From: Cryptomeria japonica
Taxonomy: Eukaryota > Streptophyta > Pinopsida > Cupressales > Cupressaceae
DNA: 64,000 nucleotides
Reading direction: 5' to 3'
Assembly (NCBI RefSeq): GCF_030272615.1
Contig: NC_081410.1
Coordinates: 147,306,849-147,370,848, forward strand
This document shows, in pieces, positions 46,401-58,280 of the stretch. The position numbers and the translations under genes were made by a program. The notes beneath the pieces were generated by a model. That model was not told the DNA's origin. It did no database searches and saw only the letters and a program-made list of their open reading frames with translations. How positions within the stretch are numbered: the stretch's first letter is position 1; every line of letters begins with the position of its first letter.

Positions 46401-49400
46401 TCCTTTGTATAGTGGTCTGATTAGTTTTGTAGAATAATATACAATTTTTTCAAATTATTGTTTCTCAAATGACACCCTGCATAGTTCCTTTTCTGGAACT
46501 TCAGAGGGCTCATTTCATCTTATATGGACACCTTTTTGGGTCTCATTTTTTTGAATCTGCATGATTTTTTTATCTCTATGCAATGGTGGTGTTATTTTTT
46601 CATGAAATTATTTTAGAATTTTATATATGAATATGCCTCTTTTGAGGACTTATACATCAATTCCAATTTGTAATACACTAATATAAAGTTCCATATCATT
46701 GTATCTTTTCAAGGGGGTTTAAAATCAATAATGAAGATTTCATTTTTTATTTTTGGTCATTTTATTGAGGTTTGAAAGGCATACTTGATATTTTTTTTAC
46801 CTCATGACATAAAACTTGTAAGATCACTACAAACAACAAATAATTATGTAAATACACTCATATAAAATGCCACATAACTGAGCATGTGTTCCTTAAGGAA
46901 AGAACGTTTTACTTCCACTAAATTATAAAGTATAATGGGTTGTTGTGTAGTGCTTTGTATATTCCATCACAATATTGAATCCTTGAGATTATTGCCTCAT
47001 ACACATGTGCCATGATGCACACCCTTTTTTTAAGTTTCTTGTACATCTATTGACCAAATGCTAATTCTACATTCCTATGCACATTTTTGTGCTCAATTTC
47101 AGCTGGTTTACCAGTATAATTTTTTTGTCAACATTAAGAAGAGAATTGTGACATGGTTATGCTAACATTTTTTTGATTCAATGGAGCAATGGAGGAACCT
47201 CAATGGAGCCAAATGAACTTCACAAATTTGTAGGGGGTCACATATACCTACTCTTGTTGTCTCTCCTATGGGGAAATTATATTAGTGGATCACATTTGTG
47301 AGATTCTAATACTTATGTAGAACACCAAACACTTTTTAATAGTGTAATATAGGTCACTCGTGCATTTTTTATCATGTCCCTTGATCATATTGATATCTAC
47401 ATCTTCCACTACATTGTTGATTAGTATTTTATGATATGCTCACTCATGTAGATTTTTGTATCCTTTTGATCTACATCTTTGGAGTTTCATTGATTCTAAT
47501 AGACATTGTTTCATCTTCAACAAAATTTATAACTTTGAAATAATTTTGGAGCTCATCATCATGTCCATCATTATATGAGCATATTTTTAAATTTTCTTAT
47601 CCTTCTCTTTTTCTCTTTTAGAGGGGAGTTTTGTAATCATTATTTTTTCTCCTTTTCTCTATTTATGAGATATTTTCATTGGTACATGAATACCTTATCA
47701 AGTCATGCTGAAAGGACTCATCTTTTCAATGATTAGCTTACTCCCTAAGTATCGCTTAAGGGGTGTTAGTGTGAAAATAAGTTTTATCAAACTAGTTATA
47801 TTTTAGCGTACTTATTAGAGTCTTATTCACACTACACTTAAGCTCACTTAGAGATTATCTAGACTTTTGACTCACCTCATGTAGACTCATCAAGTGTCCA
47901 AAAATTTCTCCATAGAGTCCTACATTTGTTTCATACTTGGAGTGAGAGTTTGACTCCTACCTTCTCACCTCTTCTTGCTTACCTTTATAGACAAGTCTCA
48001 CTTGACATTTTATATTAGATGCTTATGATAATTCTTATTTTACACATTGCTTATTTAGGGGGAGTTTTGAAATTGCAATCAGCTCTTGACTGCTCCAACA
48101 AAATGAAACTCTAAACATGTTTTGATCTAAACCCAAATCACTAGAGGAACAATTAGGTACTACAAATTAATCATATTGATTAAAATTCTTAAAAACATAG
48201 GGTCCATTGCAGTCACTATAACCTTTGAAGTATTGTGCTGGTTCAAATAATTACACAATTCTTTAATATTACACTTATTTTCTCCTTTCCTACTGACTTA
48301 ATATTGATAGCCTTTGACATGTCCTTGCATCTTGAGATGCTACTCCAGTTCAAAGCCAAAAAAAGTAGTAGATTTGTTACTCCAATTGTATTCAATTTAT
48401 TCTTATCTAAAAAAAAATTAATTTTACTTGAACTATACACAATCTTTATGTTTTTCTATGAGGCAAGTTAATAAACATTTGAATATATGAGAGCTTGAAA
48501 CAATGTTTACAAGCATTACTTTAAGCCATTAATTTTTTGTATACATTTCCGATTAGCTATATAACAAAAAGACATAGAACATCGGCTAGTCCAAGATAAT
48601 AAAACTCTATAAATGTTTTGATCTAAATCCAAATCACTAAAATGGTGGGAATTCAAGTTTCAAATCCTTGTGTAAATCTGACTCAAGTTGATAAAAGGGT
48701 TGCATTACAAAAAAAAACTCTATTCTTAGAAGCTCAAAGGAACTTTTATACCTTACCATAAAAACCACCCAATTTTTTAAAAAAAAACTTTAATTCTTTA
48801 CTTTCTTATGCAAACAAATTTATTCATAACTTAGGTATCCATTCATAATTTAGGATGACTGATGTCAAAATATAATAAACCGCCCTTTGAACTTCTTAGC
48901 ACATTATAATATACAAACTTCTTTTCCAAACACTATAATCTCAATTTAATAAAGTTATCTATTTATTGTCTTATTATAGTTAGTAAATACGCTTATCAAC
49001 ATTCCATTAATCATAATTTTATTTGATTTTTTAAGTTTAGTTAATAAATTATAACAAGAAATTCATTTTATAGTGTATATATATATATATATTAAAAACT
49101 TTTTATGTCCAAGAGGTTGAGCTTAGTCGGTTGAAGCATTGAGCTCTCAATGTGGAGACCCAAGTTCAACTCCCATGAGAGACACCTTTGTGTAGAATTC
49201 TAAGTTGTGACTCTTGGTCTTCCATCATTGAATGCTCCGATGAACAAAAAATGAGCTTTATGATTCTATGATACTTAATACAAAAAAAAAACCCTTTTAT
49301 TATTAAAAAACATCAATTATGTTAAAAGTAAATACCCCAATATTTAACTTAGAATGATATTAACCTTGCAGTCTCATATTTAATGGCAAAGCAATTGCAA

Positions 49401-49800
49401 AATGACAGAAATTCATGCAATTATTAATGACTAGAAACACTCCTCAACGTATAGGTAAAACTAAAATGAGCAACAAGGCTGAAAACTTACCTCCACGGTC
49501 GACCAGAACAATAGTAGGAAGTCCTCCAGGGTAGGATTTAAAGCTGGAATCAAATTCCTGGCAGCCCATATGATTCTCCTCGGAATAAGCTACAGACCCC
49601 ATTATCGTTCCGGCATGCCGAGGAATACCAAAATTGCCTACAGCGCAGTCATATTTGCCCTTAATATAACCCGGCGAAGTTACCACTAACTTTTTCTCTT
49701 CCACCACATATTTTCCCATGGCCTGGGCCGAATTCCAAGACATTATCAACATCATCATCGCCAATAGCCCATAGCTCCTGCCGCCCGATTTTCTTGCCAT
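43401..49800 (-). CDS. VSR: Vacuolar sorting receptor (BP-80/VSR family), lacking the later EGF-like exons
   Basis: VSRs are type I membrane receptors that carry soluble cargo through the Golgi, trans-Golgi network and prevacuolar compartment to the plant vacuole. Nine coding exons read cleanly on the minus strand: 49800-49491, 45731-45039, 44899-44811, 44668-44599, 44512-44429, 44222-44146, 44032-43951, 43734-43625 and 43499-43401. All have GT/AG borders and consistent phases, giving 537 residues. Features are a signal peptide (1 to about 27), the protease-associated domain (about 55-165; [10 protein letters not shown]), [43 protein letters not shown], and a first EGF-like repeat ([16 protein letters not shown] to GDGYTHCD). 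A membrane segment ([19 protein letters not shown]) and a tail with IMAQYMLL follow; the usual YMPL sorting signal reads YMLL, still Y-x-x-hydrophobic. Family members are about 620 residues. The roughly 90 missing residues are the second EGF-like, Cys-rich part, absent between exons 7 and 8. The start at 49800 gives a good signal peptide. Either a short receptor or a recently damaged gene. Confidence 0.9.
43736..43950 (-). other. Short intron where the VSR calcium-binding EGF exon(s) should lie
   Basis: Only 215 bases separate GDGYTHCD from the membrane exon. No EGF-like coding sequence is present. The donor at 43950 (GTTCCA) is poor. Two short exact repeats interleave here: aagggcagattggaaccat at 43896-43914 and 43935-43953, and aataagaatagaagtatgca at 43805-43824 and 43915-43934. 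If the donor fails, reading continues for about 36 codons to a stop and the product loses its membrane anchor. Confidence 0.75.
45732..49490 (-). other. First coding intron of the VSR gene (3.76 kb)
   Basis: Bounded by GTAAGT at 49490 and GCAG before 45731. Mostly AT-rich. It contains a SINE at 49105-49290 and a 38-40 base direct repeat at 48106-48143 and 48602-48641. A purine tract (TTAGGGGGAGTTTT near 48055-48068) resembles an LTR-element polypurine tract but has no LTR beside it that I can define. Confidence 0.75.
49105..49290 (+). mobile_element. tRNA-derived SINE
   Basis: A polymerase III A box (GAGCTTAGTCGG, 49119-49130; consensus TRGCNNAGYNGG) and B box (AGTTCAACTCC, 49163-49173; consensus GGTTCGANTCC) are spaced as in a tRNA. 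A tRNA-unrelated body follows and ends TATGATACTTAATACAAAAAAAAA (49267-49290). That tail is identical to the 3' end of LINE C. It sits inside the VSR intron, in the opposite orientation to the gene. Target duplications are not clear. Confidence 0.75.
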
Positions 49801-49949
49801 TGCCGTCTTCGCCAGAGGAAAGCCCTGTGTAAAACATAGGATTAGTTTTATTCTCCTAGCTGTAATTTTCAGTCCTATCACTGAAACCTATCAATTTAGG
49901 TCATAAGATCGTTTAAACTTGGCCAAGTCCCTGCGTTTCGAGCCTTGGA

Positions 49950-50990
49950 CGTTATCTTTAAACGCCGAATACAAAAAAATGACACAAAATTGAATTTTGA
50001 AAAACGAAAAATAGTAGCTTTAAACTCCGAATATAATAAAAATGACAGAAAATAGAATGTTGAACAACAGAAAACAGTAGCTTTAAACTCTGAATATGAC
50101 CTAAAAAAAATGGCAGAGAATTAAATTTTGAAAAGCAAAAAACGGTAGCTTTAAACTCCAATAGCCCTGGATCCGCAAAAGGTAAGGAGGAATTTAACAA
50201 ATAAAAAATCTTCACAAAAGGAAAAATTTTAACAGAGTTGAAATTTGTATACAGGTACCTTTGTCGATTCTGCAGCTGAGCCGCCAATAAAAGTAAAAAT
50301 AACAGAAAATTAAATTTTGAAAAGCAATAAACATAGCTTTAAACTCCAGTAAGCTGAAACCCTGGATCCGCAAAAGGTAAGGAGGAATTTAACAAATAAA
50401 ATATCTTCACAGAAGAAAAAAAATATTTTACAGAGTTGAAATTTTTATACAGCTACCTTTGTCAATTCTGCAGCAGGCCAATCAAAGTAAAATGACAAGG
50501 AAATTTTAATTCTGAAAAGCAAAACAACGGTAGATTTAAATTCCAATAGGCTGAAACCTTAGAGCCACAAAAGGTAAGGAGGAATTTAACAAATAAAATA
50601 TCTTCACAAAAGAAATTTTTTTAACAGAGTAATTTTAAAAAGCAAAACAACGGTAGCTTTAAACTTCAATAGACTGAAACTGTTGATTCGCAAAAGATAA
50701 GGAAGAATTTAGCAAATAAAATATCTTCATAACAGAGTAAGAAATTTTTATACAGCTAACTTTGTCGATTATGCAGCTGAGCCGCCCATCAAAGTAAAAA
50801 TGACGGAAATTTTAATTTTGAAAAGCAAAACAGCGGTAGCTTTAAACTCTGATAGACTGAAACCGTGGATCCGTAAAAGATTAGGAGGAATTTAGCAAAT
50901 AAAATATCTTCACAAGAGAAAAATTACGGCTACCCTTGTCAATTCTGCAGCTGAGCCGCCAATCAAACTAAATAGATTAGTTTTTCTACG
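49950..50990 (-). repeat. Nested tandem repeat in the VSR leader intron
   Basis: A unit of about 190 bases recurs, marked by AAAGGTAAGGAGGAATTTA near 50178, 50370 and 50568 and by changed copies near 50690 and 50876. Each full unit also carries TTCTGCAGCTGAGCCGCC (50267, 50770 changed, 50943). At 49953-50150 a shorter 63-68 base subunit (TTTAAACTCCGAATA...GTAGC) repeats three times. On the minus strand each full unit contains CAGAATCGACAAAGGTAGCTG, which looks like a splice donor (AAAG/GTAGCT), so duplicated leader exons are possible. Confidence 0.8.
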
Positions 50991-51101
50991 TCGGCGAACT
51001 TTTCAATAAATTATTTCCAGAGAGATTCTGAATTCGCGGCATTAAAGCGAAAATAGACGAACAAGACATCAATTCGTTGCTTAAAAGCTAAAATTTGTTA
51101 C

Positions 51102-51200
51102 CAGGCAGCGAAGATTTCCATGGACTGAACCTTGTAAAGGAAGAGAGAAAACCGATAAAAGCAGAGCAGAGAAATAAAATTGCAGATCAAATTCTATTGG
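51102..51200 (-). other. VSR 5' leader exon
   Basis: From the expected start about 30 bases after the TATA box, the minus strand runs through pyrimidine-rich leader sequence to CTGCCTG/GTAACA, a donor at 51101. The next exon would begin after ACACAG at 49824, 24 bases before the VSR start codon. An upstream ATG lies at 51121 in this leader. This is a prediction from splice signals only. Confidence 0.5.
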
Positions 51201-51227
51201 ATGCATTGAACCATTACAAATACCTCT

Positions 51228-51235
51228 TATTTATA
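51228..51235 (-). promoter_or_regulatory. TATA box of the VSR gene
   Basis: TATAAATA on the minus strand, followed by AGAGG. It lies upstream of the leader exon and in the right orientation for the VSR gene. Confidence 0.6.
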
Positions 51236-51259
51236 GAGATCGAGGCAACGCAGTCAAGC

Positions 51260-53130
51260 CACATGCGTGGAAAAAGATTGCAAGTGGATGGGAGCGGATG
51301 GAAGAAATCTCTGTCTTATATGTATTTGTTGACAAAGAGAAGCTTCTGCTTATGTTGACAGCCGGGGAAGAAATTAATGCCAACACCTTGTCTGTAAATC
51401 TTTCTGGTTAGGCTCGTTTTTCAGGAAGGATTTAAAGGGTTTCTACGACATTCCCGAGTACTAGAATTGTGATGGCAGGATAAAAGATGCTCCTGATCAA
51501 GATCAAACAGATACGTCTACGGTTAAAGTCTCCTTCGAACGACATTTCCGAGGATCTAAACGATGTTTCAGAGGATTTAAAAGTTATTGACGAAAATTTA
51601 AATTGTCGTAACATAAATATTTTCTTCGTTAATGAAAATATTCGTTATCAGCTCCTGTCAAGACAACAATATTTATGTATCTATTAAGAATTAAGAATTT
51701 GAACAATTTTATAATTTATAATAATTTCAAAAAATATTATTTGATTATATTGAAAACAGCTCCTATAAAAAAAAATTATTATTTTACATGTTCATATAGA
51801 TTGTACTTTCATTCAATTAAATCTTATTTGATTTTACGATTAAAGAGAATCATACAAATTGTTCTACAACTGTCCATTGTGATAATTGTTCTACTTTTGT
51901 CCATTGTGACAGCCCATTTTGTACCTTAAACTAATATTAAATACATTTCAACAAGTATTTTTTCTTCTTTATTGTTGGTTTTATTAGATTGACTGCTTGT
52001 CAAACCAAACACTTATAACATCTTAAAGAAGTGGTCACAAGTTTAGCATTTAAGAGCAAAAACTTCTCAATTTCTATCACAGCTACACAAAATGAAGATG
52101 AAAAATCTTGTTGAAAGGTCTAAGAGAGGGCGCCACCCTCAAAAGATGGGCAAATTTAATCTCATAAAGTTTTTCATGTTAAAAAAATGTAGTATAAGAA
52201 CTTCTAGCTTGCTAGTAATTTTTAATTGATTTGTCAAGCTCTTTACTTAACATTTGTGTATTCTATTTCAAATAATAGCTATCTTAAAAAATTTAAAAAC
52301 ATTACTAGAATACGTTGAATATGCAATTCTAATTGCTAGAAATTTTATTGCTAATCTTTCATCCATCCATCCAAACCCTCTTAATTTGCATTTATTTTTT
52401 ATATAATATTTTTATTAATTGCATTTCGCATCTATCATTTTTAATGAATTTGTAAAATGGTTACAAATATAATAGAAACATCTTTTTCTTTTCATAATTT
52501 TGCAAGTAGTTTTTGTATTAGAGGGCTTTGTATGTAGTTGATGTAATTAATTTAGGTAAAGTTATATTTATTTTTTGCTTATTATACTATGAAAAATTTA
52601 AGCATAAAATTTGGCTTGAAGCAAGAATAGTTATTTGGTAAAGACACGATGAAAAAATTAGCTAGGTTGGAAGTGAATTAGAGTTTGCAAATAGCTTGGA
52701 ATTGGTGATGGTTTTGAATGTATGAGGTAGGATTTTTTAGTTACTATGGATAATTTTTGTATTAAATTTGGTGTTGTATGGCTTGGTGGATAAATTGTAG
52801 TTATAGATTTGATATGGTTGTGATTTTATAAAGTAGTGCATGTAAGCAAAGAATATTTAGAAAGTAAGTATTATTCTATGGATTCATAAATAAAGGGAAG
52901 TGACAACCCAAATATTTCAAGATTGTTAAGTTTAGGATTTAAAATTCTCAAATTGATTGGAAACAAAAATATTATATGATGTGTTATTTTTATTTTTATT
53001 TTGTTGCAGAGTTTCAATTGTTTCAATTGTATATTAAGGCTTTGAGGTTTCAATTTCTTGACCTCTAAGTTTCAAAGAATTGGGTATTTTATGGCTAAGA
53101 ATTTCAATTAAGATATCATATAGTTATGAA
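51260..53130. other. AT-rich intergenic sequence upstream of the VSR gene
   Basis: No gene seen; short open frames at 51487-51929 are AT-driven. Confidence 0.5.
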
Positions 53131-53137
53131 TGATGTA

Positions 53138-53440
53138 ATGATAGGGAGAGGTAGGGAGGGAGAGTGGGGAGAGAGAGAGGTGAGATTGATAGAAATAGAA
53201 AGGGAAGGCTCAAGAGATAGGAGGGAGAGAAATAGAGGTCTGCAAGGAGGGAGAAAAGAGATAGAGTAAGTTGAGAGGGGGGAGATAAGTAGACAGAGGT
53301 GGAGAGGGATGAAGAGAGATAGAGGGAGAGGTGAGATAGACAAAAATGGAGAGGAAGAGTTGGAGCAAGGGAGGGAAAGAGAGGTATGAAGAGAGAGGGA
53401 GGGTAGATGAAGACAAGTAGTGAGAGAGAGAGAGAGAGGG
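53138..53440. repeat. Polypurine (GA-rich) tract
   Basis: About 300 bases of almost pure G and A on the plus strand (AGGGAGGGAGAG, AGAGAGAG), with few interruptions. The minus-strand frames here (Ser/Pro/Leu-rich) are an effect of composition, not genes. Confidence 0.9.
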
Positions 53441-53449
53441 AGATTTTTT

Positions 53450-54590
53450 AGTGGTGATTTTTTGCCAATTGGTGAATATTTTGGATCAGGGATTTTTAAA
53501 TTGGTGAATATTATAGATTAAGGTGTATTTCCCATTCACCTAATGTTTACATTTTTTGGGCCATATGCAAGTTAATTCACCATCGAATTTTCAAACCAAC
53601 CTGACATAGTCAAGGCAGGGAGATCCAATGAAGGACAACCCAACCTTGCAGCTTAACACATAAACCATGCAAAGCATAGCGGTAACGGATAACACGATGC
53701 TAGAAACAACAGATAGAACAACCGGTAACAGCACAAAACACATAACCAGTAAACAATGTGAATAAATCTTATTACAATCTAGAAAATTATACGTGCCACA
53801 TGTTGGATTGAAGTCCAGGATGCAAACAATGCTTACAATGCAATTACAAGATCCACAGATCATCCTCATGCCAAATCGGCTGTCGATAATCAGTCTGTCG
53901 GTTCAACCCCAATCCGAACCTCGGCCTTCCAGCCTCGGTCCTACCGGATCAGAATCCAATTGGCTCTACATCTTCGCCCAATATCAATGCTTTGTCTTCA
54001 ATCTTCTAGCTTCGTTGATCTGACTTCTATGATGTGCCCTCTATGATCGGACTCCTCTGATGTGACTTCCTTAAAATTCTATTTCAAATGATTCACAAAC
54101 CTCCATATATATACCGCCCACAAATAATTACAACTCAATCAAGTCAACCCAAAGACAAAGAATTACAATTTAATCAAGTCGGCCCAAAGACCAACCGGTT
54201 CAGGAAACATGTAATGGTAACATGTCGGCTCAATCACTCCAAAACACAAAACGATGCATAGCCCTTCGGGAATACTGGCCAAGACCCAAAACAATATCTC
54301 CAATGATCTACAAGTCACGGAGATCATCTGCAACCCGAAATCATCTTCTCTCAAGCTAACCAATAAGAACACACCAACCGGGACAATACCAGAATCTGCT
54401 TACTATCAGTAACAAAGCCAAAAGCTATGAAACTCAAACATGATAATGACCATGAATACAAGGGAATAAACCCAAAACCACAATGTTAAACACTCAAATA
54501 TGACGAAATGCCAAGCTCTCAAGCAATTCTACTGAAAACTGCTCAACCGATAAGAACTAGATCGGTGCTCCTACATCAAAACCATACATA
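53450..54590. repeat. CCGGTT-word-rich repetitive sequence, unassigned
   Basis: Contains AACCGGTAACAG, GACCAACCGGTTCAGG and similar words as in the LTRs at 10149 and 60847. A minus-strand TGTAGGAGCACCGATC at the right end could be an LTR start, but I could not pair it with a second terminus or a target duplication. Confidence 0.35.
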
Positions 54591-54599
54591 TTTAGTTTT

Positions 54600-56520
54600 T
54601 TTGCCAACAACTTCAAAAGGTTCCAATATACATCCACCCATTTATTCATCAATACCAGCTAAACGGTTTGATACCACAATCCTGTAGGAGGACCCATTTC
54701 ATCAGCCATGTTGTAAGTTAACGATAATCATAGGTCCATTATCCCCTGTTGGTTAAAAATTTTGCAAACTAGAAGAGTTTACAAAATTATGGTTTCAACC
54801 ATAACAACACGAGATTAAATCTCTCATAATTCTTAATGGTCGGCTCCCCCTATGATTCACTACTCTATTTTAATAAAAAAAGATATAAATTTCAACTTCT
54901 ATTCTAACATGGGTGGTACATCATCCTATTGTATTTTTCAAGATAGATATTATTCTTTTCCTCTCTTTTTAGGAAAGTGTATGCCTAGAAGTGTGGAATC
55001 CTGCAAATGAGAAAACAAGTCAAGCACGCCAATGAAACATTGTGTTAGAGGATTGAAATCATAAAAACAAATAAATGAAACCAAACTCTAAGAAGGTTTC
55101 ATTATCCTCTATCTCCAAGGATCCCTTAGATTCAAGGTGGCTCTCAGCTTGGAAGAGCACTTGATCTTGGGATGACTACTCAAAGAACAAGAGATAGTGT
55201 ATGATCTAAGATCTAAATGAATGCAACTAAGATCTTAGTGATGTGCTATGGATATGAAACTTGATATGGTGCAAGATAACAAGATTAGTGTGATATTAAG
55301 CTAGCATGAGTATGATATGAAGATGATATTGATCTATAATGGAGATTGAACTAACATGATATGCTAAAACATTATAAAAAAATTCTATGCTATGATGTTA
55401 TTCAAATGATCTAAAATGCTTATTTTAACAAAGAGAGGCAAAATGCTTAGTGTTATGTGACTATAGTGTAGATGCATGAAAACTTGGATTATGTAAAATG
55501 GAGGAAATGGAGCTCTACTTATAGAAGAAATGATCAAATGGATGGTCAAGATTGAGTAATATTAACAAGGGTCAATATTGAAAGTTATTCAATCCTTGTG
55601 AGGTTTTCAATCCAATCCTAGGTTGACAAATGTCACCTTGAGGAGGCTTGAGAGGAGATGTAAGAGGCATTAAATGCCTGAGAAGACATGGTGGTTACCT
55701 TAGGAGGTAAGGTCATGGTTGAGTTAATGGATAACCAATGGATAAAGCTTTTACCCAAAGGGTAAACTCTTGTGCAAGGGTTAATAGGATAACTAGGGTC
55801 AAAGCAATGAGTGTTTGATGAGACCCCTGGGTTAGATGAGGGTTGAGTTAGAGGGAAAGTCTCTAACCATGGGTGAAATTTGGATTAACCATTAATGGTT
55901 AGGGAGACTTTGGAGACAAATTTGGGGAACTCAAAAAGTTAACTTGTTGAAGAGATAAAGTCTTTAATGCATTTAGAAGACTTTCTTCCAAATTTTGAGA
56001 AGTGACTTCCCCAAATTTAGGGATGTGACATGATAGAAGGATTAAGGCTAGTTAAGTGGGATTAGAGGGGTTCTAGAAGAATGCTTGGGATGCAAGTGGA
56101 AAATGTAGGAAGATGCAAGTGGGAGATATTAGCATTTTAATTATAAAAAAAAAAAAAATTATTTCAACTAAAATGGATGCAACTTGCATTTGTAGGAAAA
56201 TACAAGTGTGTGTGGGAGGTGGGAGGGGGGGCGGGGGGTGTTGGGTGTGGCGGGGGGGGTTATAAATAAATTTGATTTATTTATATGCAAGGATGATTTT
56301 AATTAAATGTAAATTTAATTAAAATGGTGAAAAGGGGATTTAATTAAATAAATAGAATTTATTCAATTAATGGATAGAAAGGGGAATTAATCAAATGTTG
56401 TATTTGATTAATGGTTGGTCTAGAAGAAAAGGGATATATTAAATAAACCTTAGTTTAATTAATAGGTGGATAAATGATGGTTAAACAAATAAAATTTATT
56501 TAATTAAGTGTGCAAGTTTT
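54600..56520. other. Repetitive-looking spacer, no gene seen
   Basis: No coding frame is supported. A G-rich block lies at 56214-56259. The stretch 56280-56520 is built from AATTTAATTAAATAAA-like words. Confidence 0.4.
56214..56268 (+). promoter_or_regulatory. G-run block followed by a TATA-like sequence
   Basis: Several runs of three or more G within 46 bases, then TATAAATA at 56261-56268. It could form a G-quadruplex and could be a core promoter, but no gene start follows closely. Confidence 0.3.
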
Positions 56521-56930
56521 AGGCGTCTACATTTTGCCCCTCTTTGAAGTGATGTGTGACCACATGTTGATTCAAAGAAAGTCAGTTGATATATAGTCAA
56601 AATTTTTGATTTAGTTGTTGTCGCCAAAAAAAATTTTATGATGCCCCAGATATGGATATGGTTATTGATATGACGCTAATATGATAATGATGCCCCCTTG
56701 CGAGATGAATTGAGAAAAATTTGTCGCTCAGGGCGATTTTTTTTTTTTTTAAAGATTTTCTGAAATTTTGGAAATTTTTTTTTTGGTTTTCTTTTTTTAA
56801 AACTGATATTGATCTATCGATAAAAGGTTTTTTTAAATGGTGAAAATATGGTGTGAGCATAACGTGAACATGACCCACACATCCATCTAGGCAGCACACC
56901 TTGCCTACATCACCATGGGCTATATAAGCC

Positions 56931-56938
56931 TTCAAGGG
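56931..56938 (+). promoter_or_regulatory. TATA box upstream of the PMD gene
   Basis: TATATAAG, followed about 75 bases later by the ATG at 57013 and a GA-rich leader. The spacing and the donor at 57087 fit a polymerase II promoter. Confidence 0.5.
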
Positions 56939-57012
56939 TTCCATTCAAGCTCATTTGTGCACTTGGCATTTGGAGATTGGAGCTTGGAGAGGAGAAGAGA
57001 AGAGAGAGAAAG

Positions 57013-57086
57013 ATGTGCCCCCTTATCAAAGTCCCAGATTCGAGTGGGTTCATCATTATGAGAAGCCAGCAGCGTATGGACCTCTG
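57013..57086 (+). pseudogene. Possible first exon of the PMD gene
   Basis: ATG at 57013 to CTCTG/GTAAGTGG at 57086-57087. The ATG frame gives MCPLIKVPDSSGF. A second frame without an ATG reads FEWVHHYEKPAAYGPL, which looks more protein-like, so a one-base change near the start is possible. Confidence 0.35.
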
Positions 57087-57199
57087 GTAAGTGGAATTTC
57101 TAACCTCTTTAGTTTGATTTTTTAGCGTTTTGTGTAGATTTTTCTAGATTTTAAGCCATTTTTCTGTAAATTTGTGCCCTAGTTTTTCGATCTATGGTT

Positions 57200-58280
57200 T
57201 AGCACATTTAATTTTTCTGAAAGAGCATATGTTTTTTTATGTAGCGCATTTAAAATTTATCGTACCGCATATGATTTTTTTCGTAGTGCATAAGATTTAT
57301 TGTGTAGCGCATATGTTTTGTATTTTAGTGCATAGATAAACTATTGTTGTGCATATGGTAGTTTGGGTGGTACTTTTGATAGATTTAATGGCACATGTAA
57401 TAGCTATTATAACACATTTGAATTAGTGCATATGATGACTATTTTAGTGCATCTAAAACAATGAGCGGATTTTGATGTGTTTTGGAAATTTTGAAGTTGG
57501 CAATTTTGATTTTTGGGATGTAGATGATGTTGAATACTTGGTTCAATGGTCAAAAGGTCTTGTTTTCGTATGTTTTTGTCGAGAATGTTGAAGTTTGATT
57601 TTGATAGGACTTGGTGTTGTGTTTGTTTGTGTTTGGATAGATAGAGTTTATGATCTAAACTCTAAATTTGATAGTGTGACTTTTGTCACTGATAGGAGAG
57701 GTATGCTTGATAGTGTATGATCGACACTCCAAGTGATTTAGAGGTTTAATGACTATGTCACTAAAAGGATAGGTTGAGATGAACCTTCCTGCTTTGATAA
57801 GATTTTAAGATCAAAACTCTAAAATGGTAGCGTGACTTTCGTCACTGATATGGGTCAACTTGATTTTTGTTATGGGACAATTTGATTTCGATACGGGTTT
57901 GTTATGGGTCTCTTGAGTCGATATGGGTTCATTTGATTTTGATATGAGTCATTGATGTCGATATGGGTCCATTTGAGTCGATATGAGATAACTTTTGTGT
58001 TTGATATGGGATAATTGTGATTTGATATTGGTCACTTGTATGTCAATATGAGTCATTGAGTCATTGATATGGGTCAATGGATGTGATAGGATAAGATGAA
58101 CTGATGGGTATTAGATAGCATGACTTGTGCCACTGATAGGAGAGGTCGGTTTGATAATTGATAGGTTCATTGACTAGGTCACTGATGCGATAGACAAAGA
58201 TGAACCCACCTGACTGATGAAGAGTTTATGATTGAAATTCCTGAATGATAGTGTGATTGATGTCACTGATAGGGGCTTAA
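57200..58280 (+). repeat. Degenerate short repeats in the putative PMD intron
   Basis: Three types occur in order: GTAGCGCATATG-like units at about 57225-57470; TAGTGTGACTTTTGTCACTGATAG units at about 57675, 57830, 58115 and 58250; and GATATGGGTC(A/C)-like units at about 57855-58080. GTGACTTTTGTCAC is a perfect 5-bp-stem inverted repeat. No frame is supported. Confidence 0.7.

Noticed and set aside
48050-48070. Polypurine tract suggesting an LTR element in VSR intron 1
   Set aside because: No LTR termini, primer site or pol remnants could be found around it.
49100-49180. A functional tRNA gene
   Set aside because: A and B boxes are present, but the acceptor and anticodon stems do not pair properly and an A-tail follows, so it is a SINE.
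53116-53416. Ser/Pro/Leu-rich open frames on the minus strand
   Set aside because: They are a by-product of the GA-rich tract; no start context or conserved content.
53580-54590. A second solo LTR
   Set aside because: A plausible right terminus (TGTAGGAGC on the minus strand) exists, but no matching left terminus or target duplication was found.
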